From Ustulina deusta (lineage: Eukaryota; Ascomycota; Sordariomycetes; Xylariales; Xylariaceae), in assembly GCA_023159155.1 (NCBI GenBank), contig JAJNNX010000038.1, forward strand, positions 124,001 to 188,000: DNA of 64,000 nt, written 5' to 3'. Positions within the stretch are counted from its first letter, which is position 1, and the number at the start of each line of letters is the position of its first letter. Under the pieces are notes generated by a model. It did not search any database. It was not told the DNA's origin and was given only the letters and a program-made list of their open reading frames with translations. A program made the position numbers and the translations under genes. Positions 49,445-61,245 of this stretch are shown here, piece after piece.

Positions 49445-49540
49445 AACAAAAATAGGGGAGCCAACATATACTAGCACTATCAGGATTCGAACCCATCTTC
49501 TAACTGCTTAACACTTCCCACAGCTGCAACTACAAATCAT
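49445..49540 (-). other. tRNA-like B-box fragment
   Basis: On the minus strand GGGTTCGAATCC fits the RNA polymerase III B-box consensus, but the T-stem pairs only in part and no good A-box or acceptor stem was found. Likely a tRNA-derived repeat relic. Confidence 0.25.
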
Positions 49541-50390
49541 CACAGGCGGGTTTGAGCTAGAATATATACAACACTACCAAACTCATTCCTCACGTCAGAT
49601 GCTAATATGCAGCAAGTCGGCTACTAATTCACCCAACAGCCAAAGCTCTCTTAGGCTTGTACAGGGAGGGGTGGCAGGGCCGGGCATCATCTTAGATTAC
49701 CTCAATATCTACAATGAACACAGCAACTTAGAAGATCAGTATATTCATTCAACTCTTTCCACTTGTCCAGTGACATAATTCAATAAAGCGTCATAAGCTT
49801 GTACCTTAACCTTGTGACCGCGTGAGTTCCTCGAATATCAGCGTACTCCAGGCGTTCGGCCTGTATAGTCTGTCTATCACAATTCCATTAGGCCTTACGT
49901 TGACCAGTGACCTGCAGCGCTTCATACGGAATGGATATATTCTCCCACTGCCGGGAGGTTTCAAGGTCCAATTGAAGATAGTTGTAATCTTGGACGATGT
50001 TAGAACTACACTGAAGACAAAGTAAAGAAGCTTATAGAGCAAGAAGAGGCATTGGGAAAGTATTTGAAGTGGGCCATTTTTTGCATGGGCCTATGTTTTT
50101 GTAGGGCTTGACTGGTAGATTATATTGATTATAATAGACTTGAGCGTTGTTATAGATTGCTCAAGGGTGAAATATAAAAGGGTAAGCAGAGCTTAGAAGC
50201 CGGGGGTTCTTAATCTTATATTCTGCCACTGTTAAAGTCCATTAAGACAAATTATAACTTGCGTATGGTATACATAGGCATTGAACTTACTTGCCTGGAA
50301 AGTGCCTTACAGCCGAGATGAGTACCTTCGGTGGTGAATTCCTATAGCAAAATAGATGTATGTTACGGGTGCGGCGTGAATACGAGCTCG

Positions 50391-51155
50391 TCATTTAATT
50401 CCAATGGAACCAAGAAAGACCTGCTTCAGTTGCGGATCTACGATGCTCTGCGCAACGTCACTCATTGATCCAACCTCGCAAATGCCAGCACCATGTTTAA
50501 ACTGCCATATCTCAGATGGGACTCCATCGTTGTCCGTGTCGTAGCGAATTTGAAAAGCCTGCCACCTTTGACTTCGTAATTCAAGCACGTGTGACTCGAC
50601 GGCGCTTCTCTCTCCAGAGAAGACCAGGACGCCTGGATAGCCGGGCTTTGTAACCCCAGATATTTTCGAGCCGGCCATCGAGGGATTTAAGGCTAACTTG
50701 CGCTTGTTCGTATTGAGGAGATGATGTAGCCAAATGATGACTGTCCTGTTGGCCAGCGCATCGACTCCCCTCAACTCGGATTGCCCTGTCGCTTGCAAAG
50801 TTGTATTTTGACGTGGGCTTTCCCGCGACACAGCCAAATCTCTAAAAGCGAGTAGCAGAACATCTAGAACCTCCTCGCCAGCAGGAGCACCAATAGAACG
50901 AAACACAGCTTTCGTAGCAGACCTCAAGTCTTCCTTGTCGTGCCCGGTGGCGGAGATAACATCGGGGAATCCATCAAGAGGGTAAGTCTCTGGCAATCGG
51001 AGCATTAGAACCGCCGGAGACTTTGCACTCGAATCGCCACCGCAATGCGAATACCTCAGCTCCCGGGCCTCGGGGGAGAAGCTCAGGGACTCGGGATACA
51101 TTGCAAGCAGCAGATCCAGCTCGGCTCCGAAACGCTCTGCTGCTTGCGTTGCCAT
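50391..51155 (-). CDS. RWD domain / DUF1115 protein (RWDD2-like)
   Basis: 254 residues from ATG 51155 (MATQAAERFGAELDLLLAMY). The frame is open upstream to 51347, but those residues are not RWD-like and the family starts here. The N-terminal RWD domain (residues about 7-120) shows ELDLLLAMYPESLSF, LMLRLPETYPLDGFP and the helical tail DLRSATKAVFRSIG. The C-terminal DUF1115 region shows VIIWLHHLLNTNKRKLAL, SGVTKPGYPGVLVFSGE, and RWQAFQIRYD. This pair of domains defines the RWDD2 family, conserved from fungi to animals; its role is not established. No intron seen. The flanks are long and gene-free. Confidence 0.85.
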   Translation of the reverse strand: MATQAAERFGAELDLLLAMYPESLSFSPEARELRYSHCGGDSSAKSPAVLMLRLPETYPLDGFPDVISATGHDKEDLRSATKAVFRSIGAPAGEEVLDVLLLAFRDLAVSRESPRQNTTLQATGQSELRGVDALANRTVIIWLHHLLNTNKRKLALNPSMAGSKISGVTKPGYPGVLVFSGERSAVESHVLELRSQRWQAFQIRYDTDNDGVPSEIWQFKHGAGICEVGSMSDVAQSIVDPQLKQVFLGSIGIK

Positions 51156-52328
51156 GTTTGCGGGGAGGGTTCCTGCGCGGAAAGTCGCGAAGCCTTTTTC
51201 ACCCCGGAGATAAATAATGTATTCGCTCAATATTGGTACGAATATGCTCCAATTGGTGGGGATTAAGATATGACGTAACAACTGCAGTAGCCTACCTACT
51301 TGCGATGTCCCATTCCATATATATGCATCTATCTTATCTGACAGCACTATAATGAGAGTCCAGGGGAGACCTGGGCATGACTACACCTGAGGTATTATAT
51401 CATGAGTCCCAGAGATTGACCCGTAGGAAGTAAATGAAGTAATTAGATTTTGTTTCTTTTTCTCGTTCTCCAGTCTTCTCTCTCTTTCTCAATTTCCATC
51501 CATTGCCGCCATGAAATTATCTGAGCAACCATAACATGACCATTTACTACTTTTGGCATGTTATCACTTTAGCAGTGTTTCGGCCATGAACCTGGATCAA
51601 AATGCAAGCGCCCTACCTTATGTACCTCATCACATACCGCTGTCACTTCAAACCTCGCAGATATACTAAAGGACGCTGCTTGATGATGGCAATTTTCTAT
51701 ATAATCCGATTCCTTGACATAAATAAATTAACAAAAAGTCCCGGGCCTTATTGATTTCCCACTGAAGGTACGGGAGTCCGTAGACTACCTAATATAGATG
51801 TACTGAGGTACCTATGAATTACCTGTCTCGATACCCAGACTAGGTACATGTTGAGTTCTAGGTTTCACCACTTGCCAAGGGTGTAACGAATTGAGCTTAG
51901 CTCGGCTCAGCCTACAATCAGTCAGGTGACTGAGGAGGTACATTTATGTACCTACTTATTTATGCAGATGGAAACGGTTCAACTTCAATCTTAACGGTTC
52001 AAGTTGGGTTTTAACCGTCAACTACCTATGCAGGTGCAACTGGAGCGATGCTGATGTACGTACAAACAAACCACTGGCAGTTCTTTTTATAAAGTTCTCA
52101 TATATCTAAGGTATTTATTCAAGTTACCTAATAAGGTGAGAGCCGAATGTAAGTCGAGTGCAAGTGCAAAAACATAGAATCCAGCCATACCTAGTACTAA
52201 CCTTGGTCCTTAGGTACCTACGAAGAAGCCTTCCACTTGGTGTGCATTACCAAGAAACAATCGCCCTTGAAAGCCATGCTATATTCGACTGTACCAACAA
52301 TGATAAGGTATGGCTACTACTACTAGTA
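51156..52328. other. Intergenic region
   Basis: 1.2 kb. 51780-51960 holds TACCTA/TAGGTA units. 51975-52020 has a direct repeat of GGTTCAA...AACGGTTCAA type. A CTG run (52331-52346) marks the 3' end of the GH55 relic. No gene seen. Confidence 0.45.
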
Positions 52329-54958
52329 CTACCGCTGCTGCTGCTGCTGTACTACCGTTGACGCTTGCTGTTTGAACGTCGTAGGCGTTGGCTCTCTCGG
52401 TTCACTCCCAATTTTTGAAAAACCGCGACAGCATTCTTGGCACTCGGGTGGATCAAAGGGCGTCCCACATGTTCTGCAATCGAAATCCTCGCACGGATCT
52501 CGATCGGGAGGAGGGATAGGAGTGGTAGTAGTCGGGCACGACCCGTTCGCACAGCACGCCGGCGAGCACTCGTCGCACCCGTTCTCATTGCAGTTGCACA
52601 CACCGGTGGCAGTGCAGACGCGCGTCGTGGGCGCAGAGTACCCGCCTGAGCTGGGGTCTTTGGGGTCCTGGTACCCCGGAGGGTAACCAGTCGGAGTCGG
52701 GTTGCACCAGTAGCCCGAGCATACCGTGCCGCCGCACGCCGTGCTGGCACCTGCGCATGTCGGCCCAGCAGTAGGCCCCGGCGTGAAGGCGATCGTTGTA
52801 CCGCCGGCGCTGGCTTCGTCGCGGGCTTGCGCCGAGGATAGGGCTTCGTAGACCGAGTTGGTGTACTCTTGGCCTAGCGTCATGGTTGCCCAGGCCTCGG
52901 CATACCAGGTGCCGATGGGTGCTGGTGTCTGTGTGCCGAAGACCTGTGTACTCAAGTCCGAGACCCTGATGGAGCAGCCCAAAATGGTCTCACACAGGGT
53001 GGTCGACGACGTCGTGGTGCCGTCCGAGACGTAGTCCGCGGTAGGGCATGCCTCGGCCGTCCGCGCCTCGCAGTCGGGCTTCTCCTCGGTGGCGACCTGT
53101 CCGTCCCTCCCGATGGTGATTTTAGGCCAGTCCGGAAGGTTTCCTCGGATAGTGACGCTAGGCGGGAACCTGATCTGGCAAATGGGTGCGGGCCCGGGCC
53201 CGTCGATGCCTGGCGGCAAGGCCCAGTGCCATGACCCGACGTGGAATTCTCCCCACGAAATACAGATGAAGAAAAACCAAGCCGTGCAAGGAACAATCAC
53301 GCCGTCGTCGAGACGGGCACGATCCTGCCGGGTGGCCAAGTGGTCCACACGGGCAGCGGCGTCGTGGTAGATGTTTGACCGGTACTCCACGCTGTGACTA
53401 GAGAGCAGTCGACCGTAGCCAGGACTGTAGCAGGCCCAAGGAAGGTGAAGACCCGGGTGGTCGGGCAGGCGAAATTCAAGGTTAACTTCACCGAGCCAGT
53501 ACACGTTGTGGCGACCGCAATTGGCGGCGTAGCGAAGACGATGGATGTCGTGGCCGGGCAGGAGATAGTAACAGCTCCGGTCGAGGCCGGGAACGCCAAG
53601 GTCGTCACGGTAGCACTGGGTATCGTGACAGAGACACCGATGGGAGTGAAATACGTGGTGCTGGTCGGCAGACCGCCGCCGCCGCCGCCGCCGCTGCTGC
53701 TGACTGGCACGGTGCCCGGGTCCGTGAACCCGATAGAGGGGCCTCCGTCTATCTGGGGCCAAGGTGGGAGGGGGATAGTCCGCGAGATTTCGCCACTGCT
53801 GCCGTCCGACAACGGTATAATAACGGGTGGGATGCTGACGCTGGGATAGATAGTAATGGGAATCGCCCCCGAGGATGACACATTGACGTTGGGAAAGGGC
53901 AAGCCGTCCGTGACAATAGAGGGGATCGATATGGTTATAGTGGCAGTAGATGTAACGAAGACGGTGGTTTCGGCTCCACCGATAGTGGTAGTTTCGAACC
54001 CGCCGTACTGAAACGACGTTGTATAGCTGCTGGGCTAATTGGTGGTGTCTGACGACAGCGAGCTCGTCGGAATGATCAGCATACAGGGTGGCGACGAGCA
54101 GGTTACCGTCGGTGTGCTCCACACCTCGGTGCCCACCCACACGATGTCGATGTTGTCAGCCCCGGGCAGCGGCAACCACACGCTGACCTCGGTCGTGAAG
54201 CCGCGCTGGTTTCCATCCTGCGGGACGTTGGTGCCGTCAATACCACTTGCTATGTCAACGATGGCGACTGTAAACAAGTTAAAGATGACGACGCCGGCCG
54301 AGCCTTTAACCTCGAGAATCCGCTCCTGGAAGTTATGGGTGTCTACGCAGTCCTGGTAATATTCGTTGAAAAAGCTATACAAACCAGCAGAATGAATCAT
54401 GACATCGGTCGAGTCGATAATCTGTGGGCCCTAGGCGTAGCGGCACTAGTCATCCCACATGTTAGCCATGACCTGGCACTGGCTGAAGTCGGGGTCGTTG
54501 GGAAAGTTGGCAGCCGCACCAAAAGGGTTCGGGGGGCCGGGGACGGGCTGGAAGCAGGGCGACTCGGTCTGGATATGACCTATATAGACGCTCTTAGCCC
54601 CCGTGATAAGGTAGTTATAGAGCACCGAGTGCTCGGAGCCGCCGCCGTAGAACCACGACAGCCCCTGGGACCCGATCAGCATGCCGCGGGCGCCAAAGAT
54701 GGAAATTTGCGTGATGCTCGAGTCAGGCTGATTGTAGATGGACTGATCGTTGTCATGGTCGCTCACACACGCCCACACGTTCTCGAAATAGCCGTTCGAC
54801 TAAGCCGTCACGCGGAACATGAGCGAGGCGGCGATGCACTCTGCAAGACGCCTGGTCGCCCGTGCCATCATTAGCGCACCCGCCGTCCGTGGTCGCCACC
54901 AAGAAGGAGCCGGCACCCAGGTCCTCTACTGGGGCCGTTCGCCGTCATGCTTGAAATC
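52329..54958 (-). pseudogene. GH55-type exo-beta-1,3-glucanase relic with long C-terminal tail
   Basis: Secreted glucan-degrading enzyme of glycoside hydrolase family 55, now broken. Recognisable pieces in order: SNGYFENVWACVSDHDND, FGARGMLIGSQGLSWFYGGG, GSEHSVLYNYLITGAKS, VMIHSAGLYSFFNEYYQDC and ERILEVKGSAGVVIFNLFTV, then a long Thr/Pro/Gly-rich and Cys-rich tail (SGYWCNPTPTGYPPGY, ECSPACCANGSCP, CGTCGTPF-like CRTCGTPFDPPECQECC) ending in a short Gln run. Breaks: in-frame TAG at 54800-54802, 54446-54448, 54431-54433 and 54035-54037, and frameshifts near 53300 and 54850. The N-terminal half of the enzyme is absent. All four stops fit CAG or TGG changed to TAG, which suits RIP. Expression as a full protein is not possible. 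Confidence 0.82.
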
Positions 54959-55383
54959 CCGACATGCATGAATCCTTCTCGTAGTACAGCGTCAGGCATC
55001 CATCGCATCTCATACCCCACCAGTAACCAGAATGATTCATTGGGAAATTTCGCCAGCCCTGGGCTAGACTTCCATGGACTCGAACTCTTGAGTATCCTTC
55101 TTGTGCCATTGAACCATACGGGCCGGCATGTCTAGGTTCGCAAAGCGCTATGTTATCTTTATCTATCTGCAGACTAACTCGTACAATGTTGCATGGCTCC
55201 TGGGTAAGGAAAGTGTCTTTCTTGTGTATGATCAGGTGGTCATGTCCCTCCGGACTATCTGTATTCGTTGACCCAAACACTGCTGCCTTATGCGTTTATA
55301 TTCATCCCCCTTAGGCAGTTTACGCAACATCTTCATCACGGCCAGCAGTTTCTTACCTTGGGTCGTCTCTAAGCTTGCGACCA
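54959..55383. other. Flank between two gene relics
   Basis: Just over 400 bp. A minus ORF (54945-55280) with GYWWGMRCDGCLTLYYEK is open but unrecognised and runs into the GH55 relic. Probably remnant sequence. Confidence 0.35.
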
Positions 55384-55698
55384 ATGATGGCGAAACTCCC
55401 CTTTTCTCTGGGTCTGGCTACGGTCATCTTCACCTTCATACTATGCACAGCCCAAGTGAACCTTGATGAGGTGTTCACCATCCAGAGCGGGAGAACTGAC
55501 GGGGGCTGCGACCGATTTTATAACCAAGCAGCTCAGACAGGCGTTTTGGACGACTGGCTGTCGGAGATCAGCTATAGCCTTGACTATGCTCTTTCGGCCA
55601 TTGAAGATTACAATGGAGATATCTGTCACACGGATCGATATGCCAAGCCGCTAGCTATGCTGTTGGTGCAATATGCAGGCCCACGGGGGAACAGATAA
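55384..55698 (+). pseudogene. Truncated secreted protein, N-terminus resembling M35-like peptidases
   Basis: 104 codons from ATG 55384 (frame also open from TTG 55375). Signal peptide MMAKLPFSLGLATVIFTF-ILCTAQ, then NLDEVFTIQSGRTDGGCD and VLDDWLSEISYSLDYALSAI, which resembles the N-terminal segment of fungal secreted lysine-specific metallopeptidase-like (M35) proteins. The frame then loses similarity (CHTDRYAKPLAM) and stops at 55698. No HExxH zinc motif exists in any frame downstream because the A+T-rich tract begins. It is therefore a fragment, or a short secreted protein in its own right. The family link is by eye and moderate. Confidence 0.4.
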
Positions 55699-58600
55699 GC
55701 TTTTATTGGAAGGAATGAAAGTCATACAGACTATACGCATATGTAAAGAGACCCAATAGTTCTTTGTATTAATAAAGTTATAGAATATATTCCAAATAAC
55801 CTAATGGCAAACAGGCATAAATAGGCCATAAAAATCCCAAGCTTAAATACTTAAAAAAAAAAAACTATAAACCTTAAAACCTTTAAAAAATTATTAGCTA
55901 AATATAACTAAGTTCTAAGCTTATAACATATATTTTTATTATAAATAATTTTTTATTTATTCGAAAGAACTTTTATAACTTTATAACTACTTTAGCTTAA
56001 TTTATACTTATTACTAATAATAGCTTACTAGTTTTAAAAATACTTTTTGTATTTTAATTACTATTTTATACTATAGTTATTACTAGTAGTATTTTTTCTA
56101 AAATTAAAAAAAAAGATTTAAACAAAAATTTAGACAAAAAAAAAACTTAAATAAAATCTTAAATAAAAATAACCTTAAAAGTACTAAACTATAACTAAAC
56201 CTTTAAAACAAATTAGCTTAAAACAGCTTAGTACTACTAGTATTAAAAAAACTAATTTTTATGTTTAATAAAATATAGTTTCTAGTAGTTTTTTTAATTA
56301 ATTTTTTTATTTTTTTTTTATTAAAACTTTTTAAAAATATTACTTTTTATTTTTTATTTATTTATACCTAAAATATTTTTTTTATTATTATTTAAAAAAA
56401 TATTTAAATTAATTAATAAATTAATAGTTTATTAGCAGCTAAACTATAATATATAAAATATATTATTTTTATAATAATATTCCTATTTATAATTAATTTT
56501 TTATTTTTTAGTTAAACTTTACGTTTTAAAAACTAAACTTAATATATTAAACTTATTAATTAATTATACTAGTACTATTATTTTATATAACTTTTAAAAA
56601 TATAATATTATTGTAAAAAAATAAGTTAAACTAATTAAAACTAATATTATTATTATTAATTTATTAAACTAGCTTATAAAATTATATTAATAAATAAATA
56701 ATTTTTATATAATAATTAATATTTTTATTAATAATATTAAAGCTTTTTATTACTAAAACTAAAAAAAAATTAAAAAATAATATAAAATTATATATAATTT
56801 TTATAACATAATAATATAAATATATTAAGCAAAAATTATTATATTTATAAAATAAATTAAATAGTTTTAATAATAAATAAAATAATCTAGCTTTATATTT
56901 TTTTAAAAAATATAAAAAATTATTACTAAGTTTATTTAAGATATTTCTATCTAGTAAAAAACTATTATTAAACTTAAAAAAATAATTTTATAATAATAAT
57001 AAGTTTTAAAAATATTTTAAAAAAATTACTAATAATATAAAAAGTTCTAAAAAAAATAATATTATAAGCAATAAAAAAAAAACTAAATTAATAATTTATT
57101 TGTTTAAAATATTTTAATTTTATTTATAACAAAACTATTTAAAAATAAATTAAAAAATTTTAAGTATATACTTAGGCTACTTTAAATAAATTTAATATTT
57201 AACTAATAGCTAACTATAAAATAAATATGAATTTTGTTTTAAAATTTATTAAAAAATATATAGTTTTTAAGCTTATATTTATTTTTTTTATTAACTAACT
57301 AGAGTTTTTTTTATTATAAAAGCTTTTATTTAAATATTTTAGCTTAAAAGCTTAAATAAAAAAATATTAATAAGCAAAGCTTTTTAAAAAACTTAAGCTT
57401 ATTAAATAGCTAAAAAAACCTATATATAATTTAATTTTATATATACTAAACCTTTTATATTTAATAAGAATAAAAAAGCTATACTATTTTATTATTTATT
57501 TAAAGCTTTTAACCTAAACCTAGAAAATTTAAATAATAATAATAATAATAATTTACTAAAGCTTTTATAAGAACTACTACCTTTTTTTTTGTAAAGTTTT
57601 TAAAGAACTAATAATAGTAATAATAATAAGTTATAATCTAATAATTAGCTAATTTAAGCTTTTAAACGTTTTGTTTACTTAGTTTTTTTTATTATAATTA
57701 ATCTAATATATTTAAATAAACTATTAATTTATAATAAAAAAAACTTAGTAAAGTTTTAAACTTAATAAATAAAAATAAAAATATATTTAAAAATATATAA
57801 AATTTTTTTTTTAGAAACTATTATTAAATTAACTAAATAGGTTTACTACTAATAAATAAAACATAAACCTAGTACTAGCAATATATTAAATAAATAAAAA
57901 AAATAAATTTTATAAATTAATAGCTTAGTTATATATATATATTAAAAAAAAAGTTTAAAAATTACTTTAAATAATATTAGAACTTTAAAAAAATAACTAG
58001 TTTAAAAAAAAAAAAAAATATAGCTTAATATTTTATAAAACTTTTTAATTTTAATAAAGTTATTTAATAATTTAAAACTATTTTTTAAAATTATATAATT
58101 AAAACTTTTTTTAATAATATTATTAAATTAGTTTATTTTTATTAAAAAAGCTTACTAAAAACTAATAAAACTTTTATTTTAGTTATATAAAAAGTAAGCT
58201 AAATATATAAAAATATACTAACTAACCCTAAAATATTAAAAAAAAAAGCTTATTTTAATAGTAGAGCCCTTAAAATCGGGCTAACCTAATTATAACAAAA
58301 AAAAATGCTTTAACTTAAGCTACAACTAATTTTTAAAAAAGAATATACTTAAAAAAACTAATAGCAAAATTAAATTAAACCTTAAAAACAAATAATAAGC
58401 TTTAATAATAGTAGCTCTAAAAAAAATAAATTAATTTACTATTAATTAATAAAAATATAACAAAATTAATTATTAATATTATAAATAAAATAATTATAAT
58501 ATTTTTATTTGTTTTATTAAAAAAAATATTAATAAATAAAATTTATTATTAGTACTTAAAAAAACTTTTATTACTAAAAAAAAAATAATTAAACAATAAT

Positions 58601-59514
58601 TTTTTTTAAACTTTATTAAACAAACTAAAATAAACGCGCTTTTAATAGCTATATCTAAGCTTTTATTATAGTTTATAAAAATAAATAAATTTAATTTAAA
58701 TTTTTAAAAAACTTTTATATTATATTTTATAAAATTTTAAAGCTAAACTAAAGAAATAAATTTTAAGTAAGCATAATTAAACAATTTAAAAAAAAACTAA
58801 CAAACTTAAATAAAAAACCTAGCTTAAAACCTAAAATAAGATATTGCCCTATAATATATATAATATTTTTATATAACAATAAAAAATATCCTATTTAAAC
58901 ATTACTTAATACTAAGAATTTAGTACTAATAATATTTTTTAATTAAATATAATAATAAAAATTACTTTTTATTAAAAAAATATAACTATAACTTATAATA
59001 ACTTTTAATACTATATATATATATATAATAAACAAATATTATATAAAAAAAATAATTCTTAAATATTAAAAAAACTATTTTATATAGCTTAGCTTTAAAC
59101 TAAATAAAATAAATATTAAATATAATATAATTTTTTTTTAAAAATATCTAAAAAATTACTTTTATTTTAAAATATTATTATAAAAATTATATAAATTAAA
59201 CTATTTTAAATTTAAAAATAGCTAGAATTATAATAATTATTTTATAAAAAGCTACTAATACTATTATTACTTAAGTTTTAAAAAATTTTTAAGAATTCTT
59301 TATTATTATATTTAAAGTAACTATATAATAGCTACCTAACTATTAGCTATAAAACTATACTATTAATATTATAAAAAATAAAATACTACTATAAGAACTA
59401 TTATATATTATAAGTATATAAAAATTAAATATTTTAAAACTATAATTAAAAAAAATATTAAAAACCAAACATATTTAAAAATCTACTTTATTATATAAGG
59501 CTTTTTTAATATTT

Positions 59515-61245
59515 ATTAATAAAAAAAACCTAAATAATCTTTTATAACCTATAATTAATTATAAAAGCTTAAATAATACAATAATCCTAGTCTAGTATTT
59601 AATACTATTAATTATAAAGCTATAAGCCTGTTTTATAATAGCTAAATAATTTACTAAAATTAACCTAAAATTTAGATTTTTTTTAATATATATTAAAAAA
59701 AAACAAATAAAAAATAATATTTTATTATAAATATAGCTTTTTTAAGTATATAGTTATACTAATAAAACTTATAAATATTTTAGTAACTTTTTAAGCTATA
59801 ATAAACAATATATTTTATAACTTTATTAATATTAGATTTTTTGTTTATTTAAATAATTTATTAATTTATACTAATATACTAAAAAAATATAATCAACTAG
59901 TTAAAAAAGTCCTAAAACAACTAATATAATATAACCTAGTAGTTATTTTTTAGAAATATAAATAATAAATATAAAAAATAAAGTTTTTAAGCTATATTAT
60001 TAGAACTAATAGAATTTTTATAATACTAAATAAAATAAACTATATTAATAAATAAAAAACTTTAAATATTTTATAAAAATTATAATAATTTATAAGCTTT
60101 ACTAATTTTTATTAATAGTTTATTAAAAATTTTTTAGTAATTATTAAACTTTTTATAAACGCTAATAAAAAAAAATTTAGAAATAAATAAAAGCAATAAG
60201 CAAAACTTTTAAAAAACTAAAATACTAATTTATTATAGCCCTTATTTTAATATATTTTAATCCAGAAAAAGTTATATATATAAAAATAAATATATTAAAC
60301 TTTGCTTTTAAAATAGTTTTATTATAAAAAAACCTAAATATAAGCTTATACTAGCAAAAATAAACTATAAGATCTATAATAAAAAGCTTTTAGCTATAAT
60401 AGATTTTTTTAACTATTATCGCTAATATTTAAAAAGCGCTAAGTATAGGATTAAGATCTATTTAGACTACTAGAACTTTTTATATTTTATAATTATAAAG
60501 GTTTTTAATTATAGGCAAACATAATAAGCTTAATAATTATTTATATATTAATTTATAATTAATTATTAATTAAGACAACTTAATAAAAAAGCTAATATTA
60601 TATTTAAACTAGCTTAATACTGCTCTAAAAAAAAGGAAATAAAGACTAGCTAATAAAAATAGTTTTATAAAATAAATATTTTATTTATTTATAAAATATA
60701 TTATTTCTAGTAATAATAATAGTTCTATTAATATTAAAACAATTATATAGCTTAATAGTACTGCAATAAAATTAAAAATTTATAAAAAAATCTACTAAAT
60801 AGGGAAAAAAAATGCTAAGTATGCTTTATAGCTAAAAAACCTTAATAAGAATATTAAAACATAAAACGGTTTGTTATATAAAAAAACTAGCTATAAATAC
60901 CTATTATTATTTAAAAAAACGTAATAAAGTTTAAACATAATATATTAGTAATAGGACATATAAAGATAAACAAAACTATAGAGCTAATTATTTATAACTT
61001 TTAGTAACTAAACTTAGAAATATTAGTATAGGAATATATATAAAAATACTTATAATACTAGCAGAACAAAATCTTATAATATATTTTTTATACACTACTA
61101 TAACTTATAGAACTTTATTATAGCTTATAATAGTTAGTTATAATAGACTTTATTATAGATTTATTTCTTTTAAATAGTTATAACTTTATATAGGTAATAG
61201 TTAACCTTTTTATAAAAATAGCTTATTTTATAGCTTTAAAAGTCT
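59515..61245 (+). mobile_element. Ty3/gypsy retrotransposon fossil (RT, RNase H, integrase)
   Basis: Reading + frames through stops, domain order is that of a Ty3/gypsy pol. Reverse transcriptase at about 59515-59930: INYKSLNNTII where VDYRxLN is usual, AKxFTKINLKF for the TKLDL block, and YLNNLLIY at about 59843 for the YLDD catalytic motif, followed by KKVLKQL. RNase H at about 60355-60530: INYKIYNKKLLAII, KSAKYRIKIYLDY (TDH changed), NYRQT. Integrase at about 60950-61245: GHIKINKTIELI, DFIIDLF, VNLFIKIAYFIA. The changes are those expected from C-to-T on both strands. Element ends and LTRs were not delimited. Confidence 0.72.

Larger units (their letters stand above)
46368..50390. other. 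Large intergenic region
   Basis: 4 kb without a supported gene. The ppn1-proximal part (46368-47000) is probably promoter and leader. Contains the GATGCGA-type repeat (46858-46900), GTA triplets (48150-48225), GAT triplets (48563-48601) and a B-box-like site (49470-49500). A + ORF at 47067-47279 and overlapping ORFs at 49806-50042 were examined and are unsupported. Confidence 0.45.

Noticed and set aside
52329..54140. 603-codon minus ORF taken as one intact gene
   Set aside because: Its first 260 codons are in the wrong frame (Arg/His/Tyr-rich shadow); only the later part is GH55 tail, joined by a frameshift.
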